Of a stretch of 64,000 bases of DNA, positions 52,006-59,627 are shown in pieces (the stretch's first letter is position 1; each line of letters opens with the position of its first letter). The stretch is from Vulcanimicrobiota bacterium (GTDB lineage: Bacteria > Vulcanimicrobiota > Xenobia > Xenobiales > JADMJV01). A model generated the notes under the pieces. The model saw only the letters and a list, made by a program, of their open reading frames with translations. It searched no databases and had not been told where the DNA came from. Location of the stretch: contig JAFKGI010000003.1 of assembly GCA_017307785.1 (NCBI GenBank), forward strand, positions 62,001 to 126,000, in the 5' to 3' direction. Made by a program: the position numbers and the translations under genes.

Positions 52006-53709
52006 ATGAAGCGCACGCAAGCCTTCAGTCTGGGCAACACGGTGGTGGTTATCGCCGTCGCCTCTACGCTGGCTTTCACCATTGCCGCCGCCAGTCTCAA
52101 TCACCTGAATTACAGCAACCGCGTAGCCAACGGGCAACAAGCGCAGAACATCGCCGAGTCGACTCTGGCCCTGGTCACCGAGAAACTCCTGAACGACTCG
52201 GATGCGAAGAAGCGCGACCTGGGCTCGACTCACGAGGCGTCAGCCACCTTCACCTACCAGCTGAACGGAGGACAGGGCGTCATCACCTTCAACCCTGGTC
52301 AGGCCGCCGACTGGAAGATGCCCTACTCCACCAATAACCTGGGCGGCGACAATCCGGTCGCCGGCAACGACCCCTCCAAACCGATTCCCAAGCATTCAGC
52401 TCAACTTATCGCGCGCGGCACCATCGGTGGGGTAACTCGCCAGGTCGAGTGCGTCCTGTACATCCCCCCTTTCCCATATGCAGTGGCCACGGCCGGGCCG
52501 TTTCAGTCGGACGGCAAGCTCATCATCGGAGCCCTCAACGAAGCTTTGAAAGACGGTCAGAAACCAGCTCCCGAGGAAATTTTGAAGGCCAATCTGGCTT
52601 CCAATTCGAGAGATCCGAAAGCTCTGGTGCTGGGCAAGGACAGCCGCGTGAGCGGAGATGTTCGCAGCGTCGGCGGCGTGGAAACCGATAAAACCGTTTA
52701 CATCGGAGGCCGTGTTCGTCCCGGTGAGGACCCGATTCAAATTCCCAAGGAAAGCGTTACCAAATACGATCCGGACAATGCCTTCGACCCCGCGACCGGC
52801 ACCTACCATCCCAGGCCGGGCCTGCAGACGATGCCGGCGGTCAGCAACTCTCCGACCGTATCCGGCTTCTCCAAATGCCGGGGCAACATGACCGTGACCG
52901 GAGGCCTGGATCTCAAAGGCGGAGTTCTTTACGTCCAGGGCAGCGCCACCATCGAAGGCGGCATCCGTGGCAAGGGAGCCTTGTTCGTCGAAAACAACCT
53001 GACCCTGACCGGCGCCACCAACCTGAAAACGGATAACCAGGTCGCGGTCCTCAGCGGTGGCGATGTCTCTATTATTGGCAGCGGCCAGGAGAGTTCGCTT
53101 TTCCAGGGCCTGCTTTACAACGAAGGGTCCTTCAAGGCTCAACAGATCACGCTCATGGGCGTACTGATCCAGAATAAGGAATCTGCCGTAACCAACATCA
53201 CCGACGCCGCTCTCTATTACCAATCCAGCCAGGGCAAGTTGGAAATGGTCGTCAACGGTGCAGTCGACCCCAGCAAAGGCAACATCAGTATTAATGCTCT
53301 CGGGTTGGGGGCGACGGGGGCAGTTACTGGCAGCGCGGTTTTCGAAGTATATCCCGTGACCTCTGCTGCCCCGAATGGCCCCTGGGAGGTAGTAGATCCC
53401 AATACTCGTCAAATTTACTCAGTTCCTAATATGGCCGCAGTTCACACCAAAGTGAAAGAACTCTGGGACGGATCGACCTCAGGTGGCTTAGTCGGTGTTG
53501 GTGAGGGTGGCTCCGGCTTAATAGTTTTACCTACCAATATTCTCAGCGGAGCCTTCTGGACGAACTACCAAAATGACATCAAAGATATACCGCCGCGCAG
53601 CCCTGGCGACTCCAAGATGTTATCCAAGGATGAAAAGTTTACGCTCGATCCGAGTCAACTCTTAACTCGCAAAGACAACGTCCGATTGCTGTACTGGAAA
53701 GCGCGATGA
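52006..53709 (+). CDS. large PilX-like minor pilin with beta-helix-like body
   Basis: A 567-residue protein. The N-terminus has a prepilin-like hydrophobic helix (QAFSLGNTVVVIAVASTLAFTIAAASLNH) without a canonical G-F-T-L-x-E site, then RVANGQQAQNIAESTLALV, as in PilX/GspK-type proteins. The body is Gly/Asn-rich with regular short strands (GNMTVTGGLDLKGGVLYVQGSATIEGGIRGKGALFVENNLTLTGATNL), suggesting a beta-helix. It is a paralogue of the protein at 62178 (shared PYAV...GP motif). It starts directly after the PilC-like stop and overlaps the next gene by 4 nt. Possibly a pilus tip or surface adhesin. Confidence 0.82.
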   Translation: MKRTQAFSLGNTVVVIAVASTLAFTIAAASLNHLNYSNRVANGQQAQNIAESTLALVTEKLLNDSDAKKRDLGSTHEASATFTYQLNGGQGVITFNPGQAADWKMPYSTNNLGGDNPVAGNDPSKPIPKHSAQLIARGTIGGVTRQVECVLYIPPFPYAVATAGPFQSDGKLIIGALNEALKDGQKPAPEEILKANLASNSRDPKALVLGKDSRVSGDVRSVGGVETDKTVYIGGRVRPGEDPIQIPKESVTKYDPDNAFDPATGTYHPRPGLQTMPAVSNSPTVSGFSKCRGNMTVTGGLDLKGGVLYVQGSATIEGGIRGKGALFVENNLTLTGATNLKTDNQVAVLSGGDVSIIGSGQESSLFQGLLYNEGSFKAQQITLMGVLIQNKESAVTNITDAALYYQSSQGKLEMVVNGAVDPSKGNISINALGLGATGAVTGSAVFEVYPVTSAAPNGPWEVVDPNTRQIYSVPNMAAVHTKVKELWDGSTSGGLVGVGEGGSGLIVLPTNILSGAFWTNYQNDIKDIPPRSPGDSKMLSKDEKFTLDPSQLLTRKDNVRLLYWKAR

Positions 53710-54110
53710 GACGACGAGGACTGAGCCTGCTGGAGACCGTCTTCGCCAGCGGCCTGCTGGCGGGGGTGGTCTTCATGCTCTTCAACCTTTATCCGGCTTC
53801 CGCCCTGGCCGTGCGCCGCAGTCAGGACCGCTTGCAGGCCGACCAACTGGCTCAGACTTACATCGCGTTGTATCAGGCCGAGCCTTTCAGCCATCTAGAC
53901 ACTCTCCAATATCAAGGTCAGCGAACCTTGCCGGAAGTCTCGATAGCGGGCACAAACACCCGTTTCACCCCGATGCTGGAAGTTCTCTACGGGCCAGGGG
54001 ACAGTGACAGAAATGTTCTTCGCATGCTGCGAGTGACCATCAGTTGGAACTGGGTGCGCGGTGCTCAGTCGGTGGCTCAGGAAATCTACTTAGTCGACCT
54101 GGAGAATTGA
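53706..54110 (+). CDS. PilV-like minor prepilin
   Basis: A 134-residue prepilin: basic RRRG leader, cleavage expected at G/L, then LSLLETVFASGLLAGVVFMLFNLYPAS with Glu at +5 of the mature protein. The first mature residue is Leu rather than Phe. The remainder is a small globular domain (SIAGTNTRFTPMLEVLYGPGDSDRNVLRMLRVTISW). It is closely similar over the first 50 residues to the protein at 61262. ATGA overlap upstream, TGATG downstream. Confidence 0.88.
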   Translation: MRRRGLSLLETVFASGLLAGVVFMLFNLYPASALAVRRSQDRLQADQLAQTYIALYQAEPFSHLDTLQYQGQRTLPEVSIAGTNTRFTPMLEVLYGPGDSDRNVLRMLRVTISWNWVRGAQSVAQEIYLVDLEN

Positions 54111-54742
54111 TGCGCCGCCGCGGCATGAGCTTGCTGGAGACTCTCTTGGCCGGCACCCTGCTGACGATGGTCATGGGCCTGGCTCTCTCTTTCCTGATTC
54201 CGACGTTCCGCAATTCCTCGCGCGGTGGTCTACGAGTGGAAATGCAGCAACAGGCATCCATCGCCCTGGAGCGCCTGGTCATCGACCTGGAACACGGAGC
54301 TCCGGCGTCGGTCTCGATCCTCCCCGCCCCGACAGGCACGGATGAGGTATCCGGAGTGGCCGTGCAACGCATGGAAGGCTACACTAGCAGCGGTTCCCAG
54401 CTCTGGGAGATGCAGCTCATCTTCTACTACTGGCTGCCTAAAACCGGAACGCTCAAGCGGGAAATCTGGAAGAACGGGATGAACCCGTCCCTCTCTGTGA
54501 CTCTCTTAGACTATCATCCGGCCCACGTCACCCGCCAGGACCTGCTTGCCGTGATCAACGACGGCAGCTCTCCCGAAAGCAACCTGGCTCGCGGCGTCAC
54601 CAAATTCTCCGTCGACTATCCGGCTCCGCCCTACCAGCAGCCTTACCGGATTCAGCTCACGCTAGAACGCTCTCCGATCGGCCAGAAGGCTCCGGAAGTG
54701 CTGACGCTGGACCGTTCCATCACGCTGAGGAACCTTTGGTAA
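54110..54742 (+). CDS. PilW-like minor prepilin
   Basis: A 210-residue prepilin: RRRG leader, predicted cleavage before MSLLETLLAGTLLTMVMGLALSFLIP with Glu at +5. The globular part (IALERLVIDLEHGAPASVSIL ... KTGTLKREIWKNGM ... VTKFSVDYPAPPYQQPYRIQLTLERS) resembles PilW/GspJ minor pilins. Paralogue of the protein at 61624. Translationally coupled on both sides (TGATG upstream, 7-nt overlap with the kinase gene downstream). Confidence 0.88.
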   Translation: MRRRGMSLLETLLAGTLLTMVMGLALSFLIPTFRNSSRGGLRVEMQQQASIALERLVIDLEHGAPASVSILPAPTGTDEVSGVAVQRMEGYTSSGSQLWEMQLIFYYWLPKTGTLKREIWKNGMNPSLSVTLLDYHPAHVTRQDLLAVINDGSSPESNLARGVTKFSVDYPAPPYQQPYRIQLTLERSPIGQKAPEVLTLDRSITLRNLW

Positions 54743-56337
54743 AGTCGGGCCTGCTCTGGCTGGCCCTCACCGCGGCCGCCCTGGGGCAGGATGTGCGCAT
54801 CATTTTTCATACGCAACCCGAGGGGGCGGAGATCCGAGTCCTGTCCGCCCAGCAACAACCAAAATTATCGGGTAAAACCGGAGAAATGGTGACGTTGCAG
54901 CAGGACTGGTTGGCCCAGGACCGCATGCAGGTCAGTTTTTCCAAACCGGGCTTTGCCACCCAGACCGAGTTCATTCCGACCGCGGACTTGATCCGAGGCG
55001 GTCAATGGCCCCCCTCCGGTCGCCCGGCCTTTGCACTGACCTCTGAGGAAAGCGCCAACCTGAAAATGCGCTTCAACAGTCAACCTCAAGGCGCCAGCAT
55101 TTACCTGGTCAACTCCGGACTGGGCAAAGGACACAACCTGGGAATTACCGGCACCGACGTGACCGTCGACAAAGAACTGCTCAAGGGCGAGTCCACGCTC
55201 TTCGTGCGCCTGGAAAAAGCCGGCTATGAGCCGGTCACCTTGACGGTGCTGGTCGGCCAGTTTGCCGATGGAGCCACCCTGCCCAGCGAAGGCCCGGCTC
55301 GCCTCTATCAGACCTGGGGGGGATGGTTCAAACAGTGGGGCCTGATGTTGGGCGGAGGCTTTGCCTGCCTGGCGGGCGCCGCCCTCTTTCTGGTCAAACG
55401 CTCACGCAAAAAGGCCTGGCGGGCTCCGCGGCCCGACCCGGTGGGCGCACCCAATCAGCACGAGGCGGCTCTGCGCGATCAGGGCTACGAGTTGATGGGA
55501 GAACTGGGACGCGGCGGTATGGCCGTGGTCTTCGAAGCCCGGCGGAGCGGCAGCGACTCTCCGCTGGCGCTCAAGTTGCTCCACCGCGAGGTCGGACTGG
55601 ACAGCGACGCCATCAACCGCATGAAGCGCGAAATCAAGGTCATGCGCGAATTGCAGCATCCCACCATCGTGCCGCTTTACGACTTCGGTGACGTCAACGG
55701 TCAGTACTTCCTGGTCATGGAAAAAGTGGATGGGCAGTCGCTGAAAAAGCGCCTGAGCGAGGGGCGGCTGAGTCAGGAAGAAGCGCTCCGCTTCATCCAC
55801 ATGCTGCTGCAGGGCGTGACCTACGCCCACAACAAAGACATCGTGCATCGCGACCTCAAGCCCGACAACGTCATGCTGCGTCCCGACGGACGCCTGCAGA
55901 TTCTGGACTTCGGCATCTCGCGCAGCACCACCGCCAACACCTTCGAGACCATGGACAACTCGGTGCTGGGCACGCCCGCCTATATGGCGCCGGAACGCTT
56001 CAGCGGCGTGGCCAACAAGGCGTCCGACCAGTATGCTCTTGGCCTGATCTTCTATGAGTTGCTCTGCGGTGTAGCACCGGTGCCCAACGACATCGACATC
56101 GCGCAGATCATTACCAAGCAACTCTTTGAAGTGCCGCCCGAACCGAGCACGGTCGACGCGGACGTGCCCAAGTCGATGGACTTCCTGGTCATGACGATGA
56201 TTGCCAAGGATCCGGTCAAGCGTTTCCCCTCGATGGATGCGGCGACCGAGCAATTCTATAAGGCGTTCCCCTCGATGCGCCCGACTTCCACTCCGATCAT
56301 GCCCACCCCCAACAGCCCCTACGTTGTCCCTGAGTAA
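54736..56337 (+). CDS. membrane Ser/Thr kinase with exported PEGA-like domains
   Basis: A 533-residue kinase of reversed topology. A signal peptide (residues 1-17) and two PEGA-like beta domains (~19-80 with TQPEGAEIRV; ~108-175 with SQPQGASIYLV) are outside. A membrane segment (~201-220) is followed by the cytoplasmic kinase: GRGGM (258-262), Lys280, HRD (371-373) with LKPDN, DFG (391-393), GTPAYMAPE. All catalytic residues are present. TTG start overlapping the PilW-like gene. Placement in a pilin operon suggests it senses or controls surface fibre assembly; PEGA domains are known as surface or wall-binding modules. Confidence 0.92.
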   Translation: MVKSGLLWLALTAAALGQDVRIIFHTQPEGAEIRVLSAQQQPKLSGKTGEMVTLQQDWLAQDRMQVSFSKPGFATQTEFIPTADLIRGGQWPPSGRPAFALTSEESANLKMRFNSQPQGASIYLVNSGLGKGHNLGITGTDVTVDKELLKGESTLFVRLEKAGYEPVTLTVLVGQFADGATLPSEGPARLYQTWGGWFKQWGLMLGGGFACLAGAALFLVKRSRKKAWRAPRPDPVGAPNQHEAALRDQGYELMGELGRGGMAVVFEARRSGSDSPLALKLLHREVGLDSDAINRMKREIKVMRELQHPTIVPLYDFGDVNGQYFLVMEKVDGQSLKKRLSEGRLSQEEALRFIHMLLQGVTYAHNKDIVHRDLKPDNVMLRPDGRLQILDFGISRSTTANTFETMDNSVLGTPAYMAPERFSGVANKASDQYALGLIFYELLCGVAPVPNDIDIAQIITKQLFEVPPEPSTVDADVPKSMDFLVMTMIAKDPVKRFPSMDAATEQFYKAFPSMRPTSTPIMPTPNSPYVVPE

Positions 56338-57451
56338 GGTCAGCACCGAAGAAGCTCGCCGGTTGCTCTTGGCCGGGCAGGGCCTGGCTCAGGCACGCTG
56401 GTCGCTGGAGGGAATTCTCGACCAGTTGGGTTTCGTGCAGTTGGACTCCATCAACGCGGTGGCGCGCGCCCAGGAACTGACGCTCCACGCGCGCTTGCCC
56501 AACTATCGGCACGAGTCTCTCTTCGAGCTGCTCCCTAAACGGCGCGCCTTCGAGCACTGGACCCACGACGCTTCCATGCTTCCAGCTGCGTCCTGGCCTT
56601 ACTGGAGCGAGCGTTTTCGCCAGCGCGGCGAGCGCATTTTACGGTCCAACTGGTGGCGCGAGCGGATGGGCTCAAAGTTCGAACAGATGCGCTCCCACGT
56701 GCTGCAACGCCTGGAACAAGAGGGCCCCCTGCAGTCGAAAGACTTTGCTTCCGAACACAAGAGTGCCGGCGGGTGGTGGAACTGGAAACCGGAAAAGGCG
56801 GCCCTCGAATATCTCTGGCTCTCGGGCCAGATCAGCATCGTAAAGCGGCGCAACTTTCAGAAATACTACGACTTGAGCAGCCGTTTTCTGGGTGAACCGG
56901 CCGCTCACGCCCCCCAGGATTGGATCGACTGGGCCTGTCGCGGAGCCCTGGAACGTCTGGGCGTGGCCACTCCCGGGGAAATCGCGGCCTACTGGGCGCT
57001 GGTCAGTTCGGCAGAAGCCCGGGACTGGTGCCGCGGTCAGCTTCAGGTCCGGGACAACGCCGGACGGGCAGCGGTGGCCGTGCCGGACTGGCGCGAGCGC
57101 GCCGCTTCGGTCAAAGTTCCGCGCAAGGTTCGCCTCTTAGCGCCATTCGACCCGATCGTGCGCGATCGAGCTCGGGCCCTGCGCCTGTTCGATTTCGACT
57201 ACCGCTTCGAGGCCTTCGTGCCGGCGGCGCAACGCACGCACGGCTACTACACGCTGCCCATTTTGGACGGCGCCGAGCTGGTGGGCCGAGTCACGCCCAA
57301 ACGACAGGGCAAAGAACTGAGCGTGCTGTCGGTGCATTGGGAAAAACCGCCCGGCACGGCGCGGCTGCGGCGCTATGGCGAGGCCTTGGAGCGACTGGCT
57401 TCGTTTCTGAGCTTGTCCACCACCCATTCGAGCGTCGAGTCCATCGACTGA
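56324..57451 (+). CDS. YcaQ-like winged-helix protein (HTH_42)
   Basis: A 375-residue protein of the YcaQ/winged helix DNA-binding family. Recognisable stretches: STEEARRLLLAGQGL, LGFVQLDSINAVARAQELTLHARLPNY, FELLPKRRAFEHWTHDASMLP, a winged-helix middle (LEQEGPLQSKDF ... KAALEYLWLSGQISIVKRRNFQKYYDL) and RLLAPFDPIVRDR ... FDFDYRFEAFVP. YcaQ and AlkX relatives are DNA glycosylases that unhook interstrand crosslinks; the QLDS and HTHD-like motifs are consistent. TTG start overlapping the kinase end by 14 nt. Its 3' end overlaps the convergent hydrolase gene by 79 nt. Confidence 0.9.
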   Translation: MSLSKVSTEEARRLLLAGQGLAQARWSLEGILDQLGFVQLDSINAVARAQELTLHARLPNYRHESLFELLPKRRAFEHWTHDASMLPAASWPYWSERFRQRGERILRSNWWRERMGSKFEQMRSHVLQRLEQEGPLQSKDFASEHKSAGGWWNWKPEKAALEYLWLSGQISIVKRRNFQKYYDLSSRFLGEPAAHAPQDWIDWACRGALERLGVATPGEIAAYWALVSSAEARDWCRGQLQVRDNAGRAAVAVPDWRERAASVKVPRKVRLLAPFDPIVRDRARALRLFDFDYRFEAFVPAAQRTHGYYTLPILDGAELVGRVTPKRQGKELSVLSVHWEKPPGTARLRRYGEALERLASFLSLSTTHSSVESID

Positions 57452-58272
57452 GCCGACGGCGCGTGCCCGTCTTCGCTTTCGATGCGCAGGGTAAGATTGG
57501 TATGGCCGGCCCGGGCAAAGATTTCCTGGAGCTTCTGGGCACTGTGAACCGGCGTAGACTTGTCGACGGCTCCGTGCACAATCAAAATCGGCGTATCCAC
57601 CCGGAGCAAGGGCCGATAAATGGCCAGGTCTTCCGCTCGCGATAGCCAGAGGAGAGTATTGCGCGCCAGTTTGCCATCGCTCCCCCACTCCTTGAGGGTG
57701 GTCGGCTCTCGGTGCGACTGAGCGCACAAGTCCTGGAACTGCTGCAGTTGCTCCTTCTTGGCTCCTTGCGACTGCATGGTTTGGAGGATCTCTTCGGCGA
57801 AGGTGTCGCCACCGCCACCGGAAATCAGGGCCACCGCCCGATTCTCCGGGATCAAGGGAGCCGTCAGGCCGGCCAGCATGGCTCCTTCTGAGCCGCCCAC
57901 CAGCGCCAGGCTTCCGTCCCAGCTCGGGTCCTTTCGCATTTCGCCCAACACGCTGAGCAGATCCCAGATGCGACGTTCCAACGTGTTGCGCTGCAAATAG
58001 GCGGTCGGGCACTGGCCCAGTGGCGTCTCCGGAGTCAGTCCGGGCTTCTCCACGCGCAAAACGCCGACGTTGCGCTTGTGAAAGTAGTCGATGAAGGTCT
58101 GGTATTTGTCGTTGACTCGACGGCATTCGCTGCCCTGGAGAATCACCACCAGCGGACCCTTCTCGGCGGGCGCGTCATAGTAGTAATACAACGTGGTGCC
58201 GTCGGCTTGCTCGAAGGAGCGAGTTTCGGCCGCCAGGGGCAGGGCCAGCAGAAGCATCAACAGGTATCTCAT
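57373..58272 (-). CDS. secreted alpha/beta hydrolase
   Basis: A 299-residue exported protein; signal peptide RYLLMLLLALPLAAE. Hydrolase features: LVVILQGSECRRVND (oxyanion region), GVLRVEKPG, nucleophile Ser in VGGSEGAML, Asp in VHGAVDKSTP and His in EDGHAPS. Esterase or peptidase activity is inferred. An ATG at 58290 would extend it by six residues. Its last 26 codons overlap the end of the YcaQ-like gene on the opposite strand. Confidence 0.88.
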   Translation of the reverse strand: MRYLLMLLLALPLAAETRSFEQADGTTLYYYYDAPAEKGPLVVILQGSECRRVNDKYQTFIDYFHKRNVGVLRVEKPGLTPETPLGQCPTAYLQRNTLERRIWDLLSVLGEMRKDPSWDGSLALVGGSEGAMLAGLTAPLIPENRAVALISGGGGDTFAEEILQTMQSQGAKKEQLQQFQDLCAQSHREPTTLKEWGSDGKLARNTLLWLSRAEDLAIYRPLLRVDTPILIVHGAVDKSTPVHSAQKLQEIFARAGHTNLTLRIESEDGHAPSAQSMDSTLEWVVDKLRNEASRSKASP

Positions 58273-58312
58273 GCGGGAAGGCTTGGGCATTCCGCGTCAG
58301 GAACCTGGGGGC

Positions 58313-59035
58313 ATGGAAAAGATGCAGAGCTACGCGTTCGAAAACGGAAATGCCGTGGGAGAAGCGCGCCCCCCGGTGCGCACTCCCCTGCTGCAAAAAG
58401 ACGGCCACCTGTGGCTTTGCGCTCCTGACACTTTCGTGCCCGGCGGCAGCGCGCTGGTCGAACGAAGCGATGCAAAATCTCCCTGGCGGCCCCTGGAATC
58501 GCTGGAGGCCCTGGGCGCGTTTCTCAGTGCAGGCAAAGACATCGCGCAGCTTCTCGGGGTCTGGACCGATAAGGCCAAATGGGGTCTTTTTGGAGTACCC
58601 GACGGGAAGATCCAGGAGAAAGAAGTCGAGACTTTCGCCGCGCGCTGGCAGGGGCTGCGCTTGGACGAGCAGGTCCAGTTCGAGGACAAAGGCTATCGCT
58701 CGGCCGATCCGCATCAGCCTCCACAGCGCTGCGTGCTGGGCTGGTGGCATCTGGAAGGCGAGGTGGACGCTGCTGGCCTGCGCTTGCTGGAGGCCGCGTA
58801 CCCCGACAAACTGGTGGCCGTGCTCGAAGAACCTCGGCGCATTGTGCGTCACTCGCTGGGTTGGGGTCTGCGCTTCGAGCATGACAAAGGCCGTACCGCC
58901 CTGGTTCCGACCGTGCTCTCGCAACACGTCCACGACTTGAACGGACGCACGGAAGGCGGCCGGCTCAAGGCCGACGAGTGCCTGGCACGCGGCCAAAAGG
59001 AAGCCAACCCCAGCTACGTCCTGCCGGAGGCCTGA
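58313..59035 (+). CDS. protein of unknown function
   Basis: A 240-residue soluble protein. Landmarks: VRTPLLQKDGHLWLCAPDTFVPGGSALVERSD, a middle helix region (SLEALGAFLSAGKDIAQLLGVWTDKAKWGLFGVPDG), CVLGWWHLEGEVDAAGLRLLEAAYPDKLVAVLEEP and GLRFEHDKGRTALVPTVLSQHVHDLN. No signal peptide and no recognised family. The start is preceded by GGGGG; another in-frame ATG lies at 58271. It is divergent from the hydrolase gene. Confidence 0.72.
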   Translation: MEKMQSYAFENGNAVGEARPPVRTPLLQKDGHLWLCAPDTFVPGGSALVERSDAKSPWRPLESLEALGAFLSAGKDIAQLLGVWTDKAKWGLFGVPDGKIQEKEVETFAARWQGLRLDEQVQFEDKGYRSADPHQPPQRCVLGWWHLEGEVDAAGLRLLEAAYPDKLVAVLEEPRRIVRHSLGWGLRFEHDKGRTALVPTVLSQHVHDLNGRTEGGRLKADECLARGQKEANPSYVLPEA

Positions 59036-59047
59036 GAACGCTCTTCG

Positions 59048-59341
59048 CTATTTTTTGAGGTTCAGTAGATTTTTCCACCAGGGAGCCTGGGACGGCTGAG
59101 TCTCCAGGGGGCGGCGTTCGAGATTGAGGAACTGGCCGCGCTGGTCGAGCATGATGCAGGTTCGTTCCTGGCCTTCCGGAGCGGACAGGACTTCCCAGTG
59201 GGTGACGGGCTTGTGGGCCTCGCGCACGGTGGCGGGGAGAGGAAACGAGGCTCCGCGCTCGCGGGCGATTTTGCAGGCCACGTCAATCATACGGTCGATC
59301 TCGTCGGGATAGAGTTGATCCATCTTGAAGAAGTTCTCCAT
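59048..59341 (-). CDS. small protein of unknown function
   Basis: A 97-residue protein: an acidic helical N-terminus (MENFFKMDQLYPDEIDRMIDVACKIARERG) and a small beta region (HWEVLSAPEGQERTCIMLDQRGQFLNLERRPL), ending in a basic tail with WWKNLLNLKK. No family recognised. A TTG at 59404 would add 21 residues. It lies tail to tail with the unknown gene ending at 59035. Confidence 0.65.
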   Translation of the reverse strand: MENFFKMDQLYPDEIDRMIDVACKIARERGASFPLPATVREAHKPVTHWEVLSAPEGQERTCIMLDQRGQFLNLERRPLETQPSQAPWWKNLLNLKK

Positions 59342-59499
59342 GACCCGCCGGTAGTCTGCGCCGTTGACGATTCCTGAATAATCAGAAGTTAAAAGAAATC
59401 GCAAACCGAGGTCCGAGATGGACCCAGAAGTTTCACATCATGTTCATCTGCAAGCCCGCGATTTTGGTATCGCTTGAGCCGCGCGGAGTAAGATGAATT

Positions 59500-59606
59500 C
59501 ATCGGTGACGCGGTTCCCGCCTCACCGGTTTCAATTGAACGTTGAAGGTCGCTCCCTCTGAATAAATGAGTTCGCCTCCGCGGTTTCCGCGGAGGCATTT
59601 TTTTTT
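59500..59606 (+). ncRNA. structured leader or small RNA ending in a terminator
   Basis: Upstream of the dihydroxyacetone kinase gene, three hairpins follow one another: a 10-bp interrupted stem CGGTGA-c-GCGG-ttc-CCGC-c-TCACCG (59503-59527), a 5-bp stem TTCAA/TTGAA (530-534 with 542-546), and a terminator (59574-59606). A weak -10 (TAAGAT, 59489-59494) could start it. This arrangement suits a riboswitch or attenuator leader, or a free-standing sRNA. I recognise no known class. Confidence 0.45.
59574..59606 (+). terminator. Rho-independent terminator upstream of 59627
   Basis: A perfect 10-bp stem GCCTCCGCGG / CCGCGGAGGC with a TTT loop (59574-59596) is followed by nine T (59598-59606). No plus-strand gene lies just upstream (the nearest ends at 59035), so it probably ends a leader or small RNA. 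Confidence 0.92.
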
Positions 59607-59607
59607 G

Positions 59608-59627
59608 TCCGGGGGAAGTCTCCCGGA
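59608..59627 (+). promoter_or_regulatory. hairpin occluding the ribosome binding site of 59627
   Basis: TCCGGG (59608-59613) can pair with CCCGGA (59622-59627), placing the GGGGAAG ribosome site in stem and loop and covering the A of the start codon. It directly follows the terminator, suggesting control of translation as well as transcription. Confidence 0.4.

Noticed and set aside
59503..59527. Fluoride (crcB-type) riboswitch resemblance, from GGTGA...GTTCCCGCC
   Set aside because: The bases form one continuous stem (CGGTGA-GCGG/CCGC-TCACCG) and do not fit the crcB pseudoknot pattern or its conserved ACCGCC and GATG elements.
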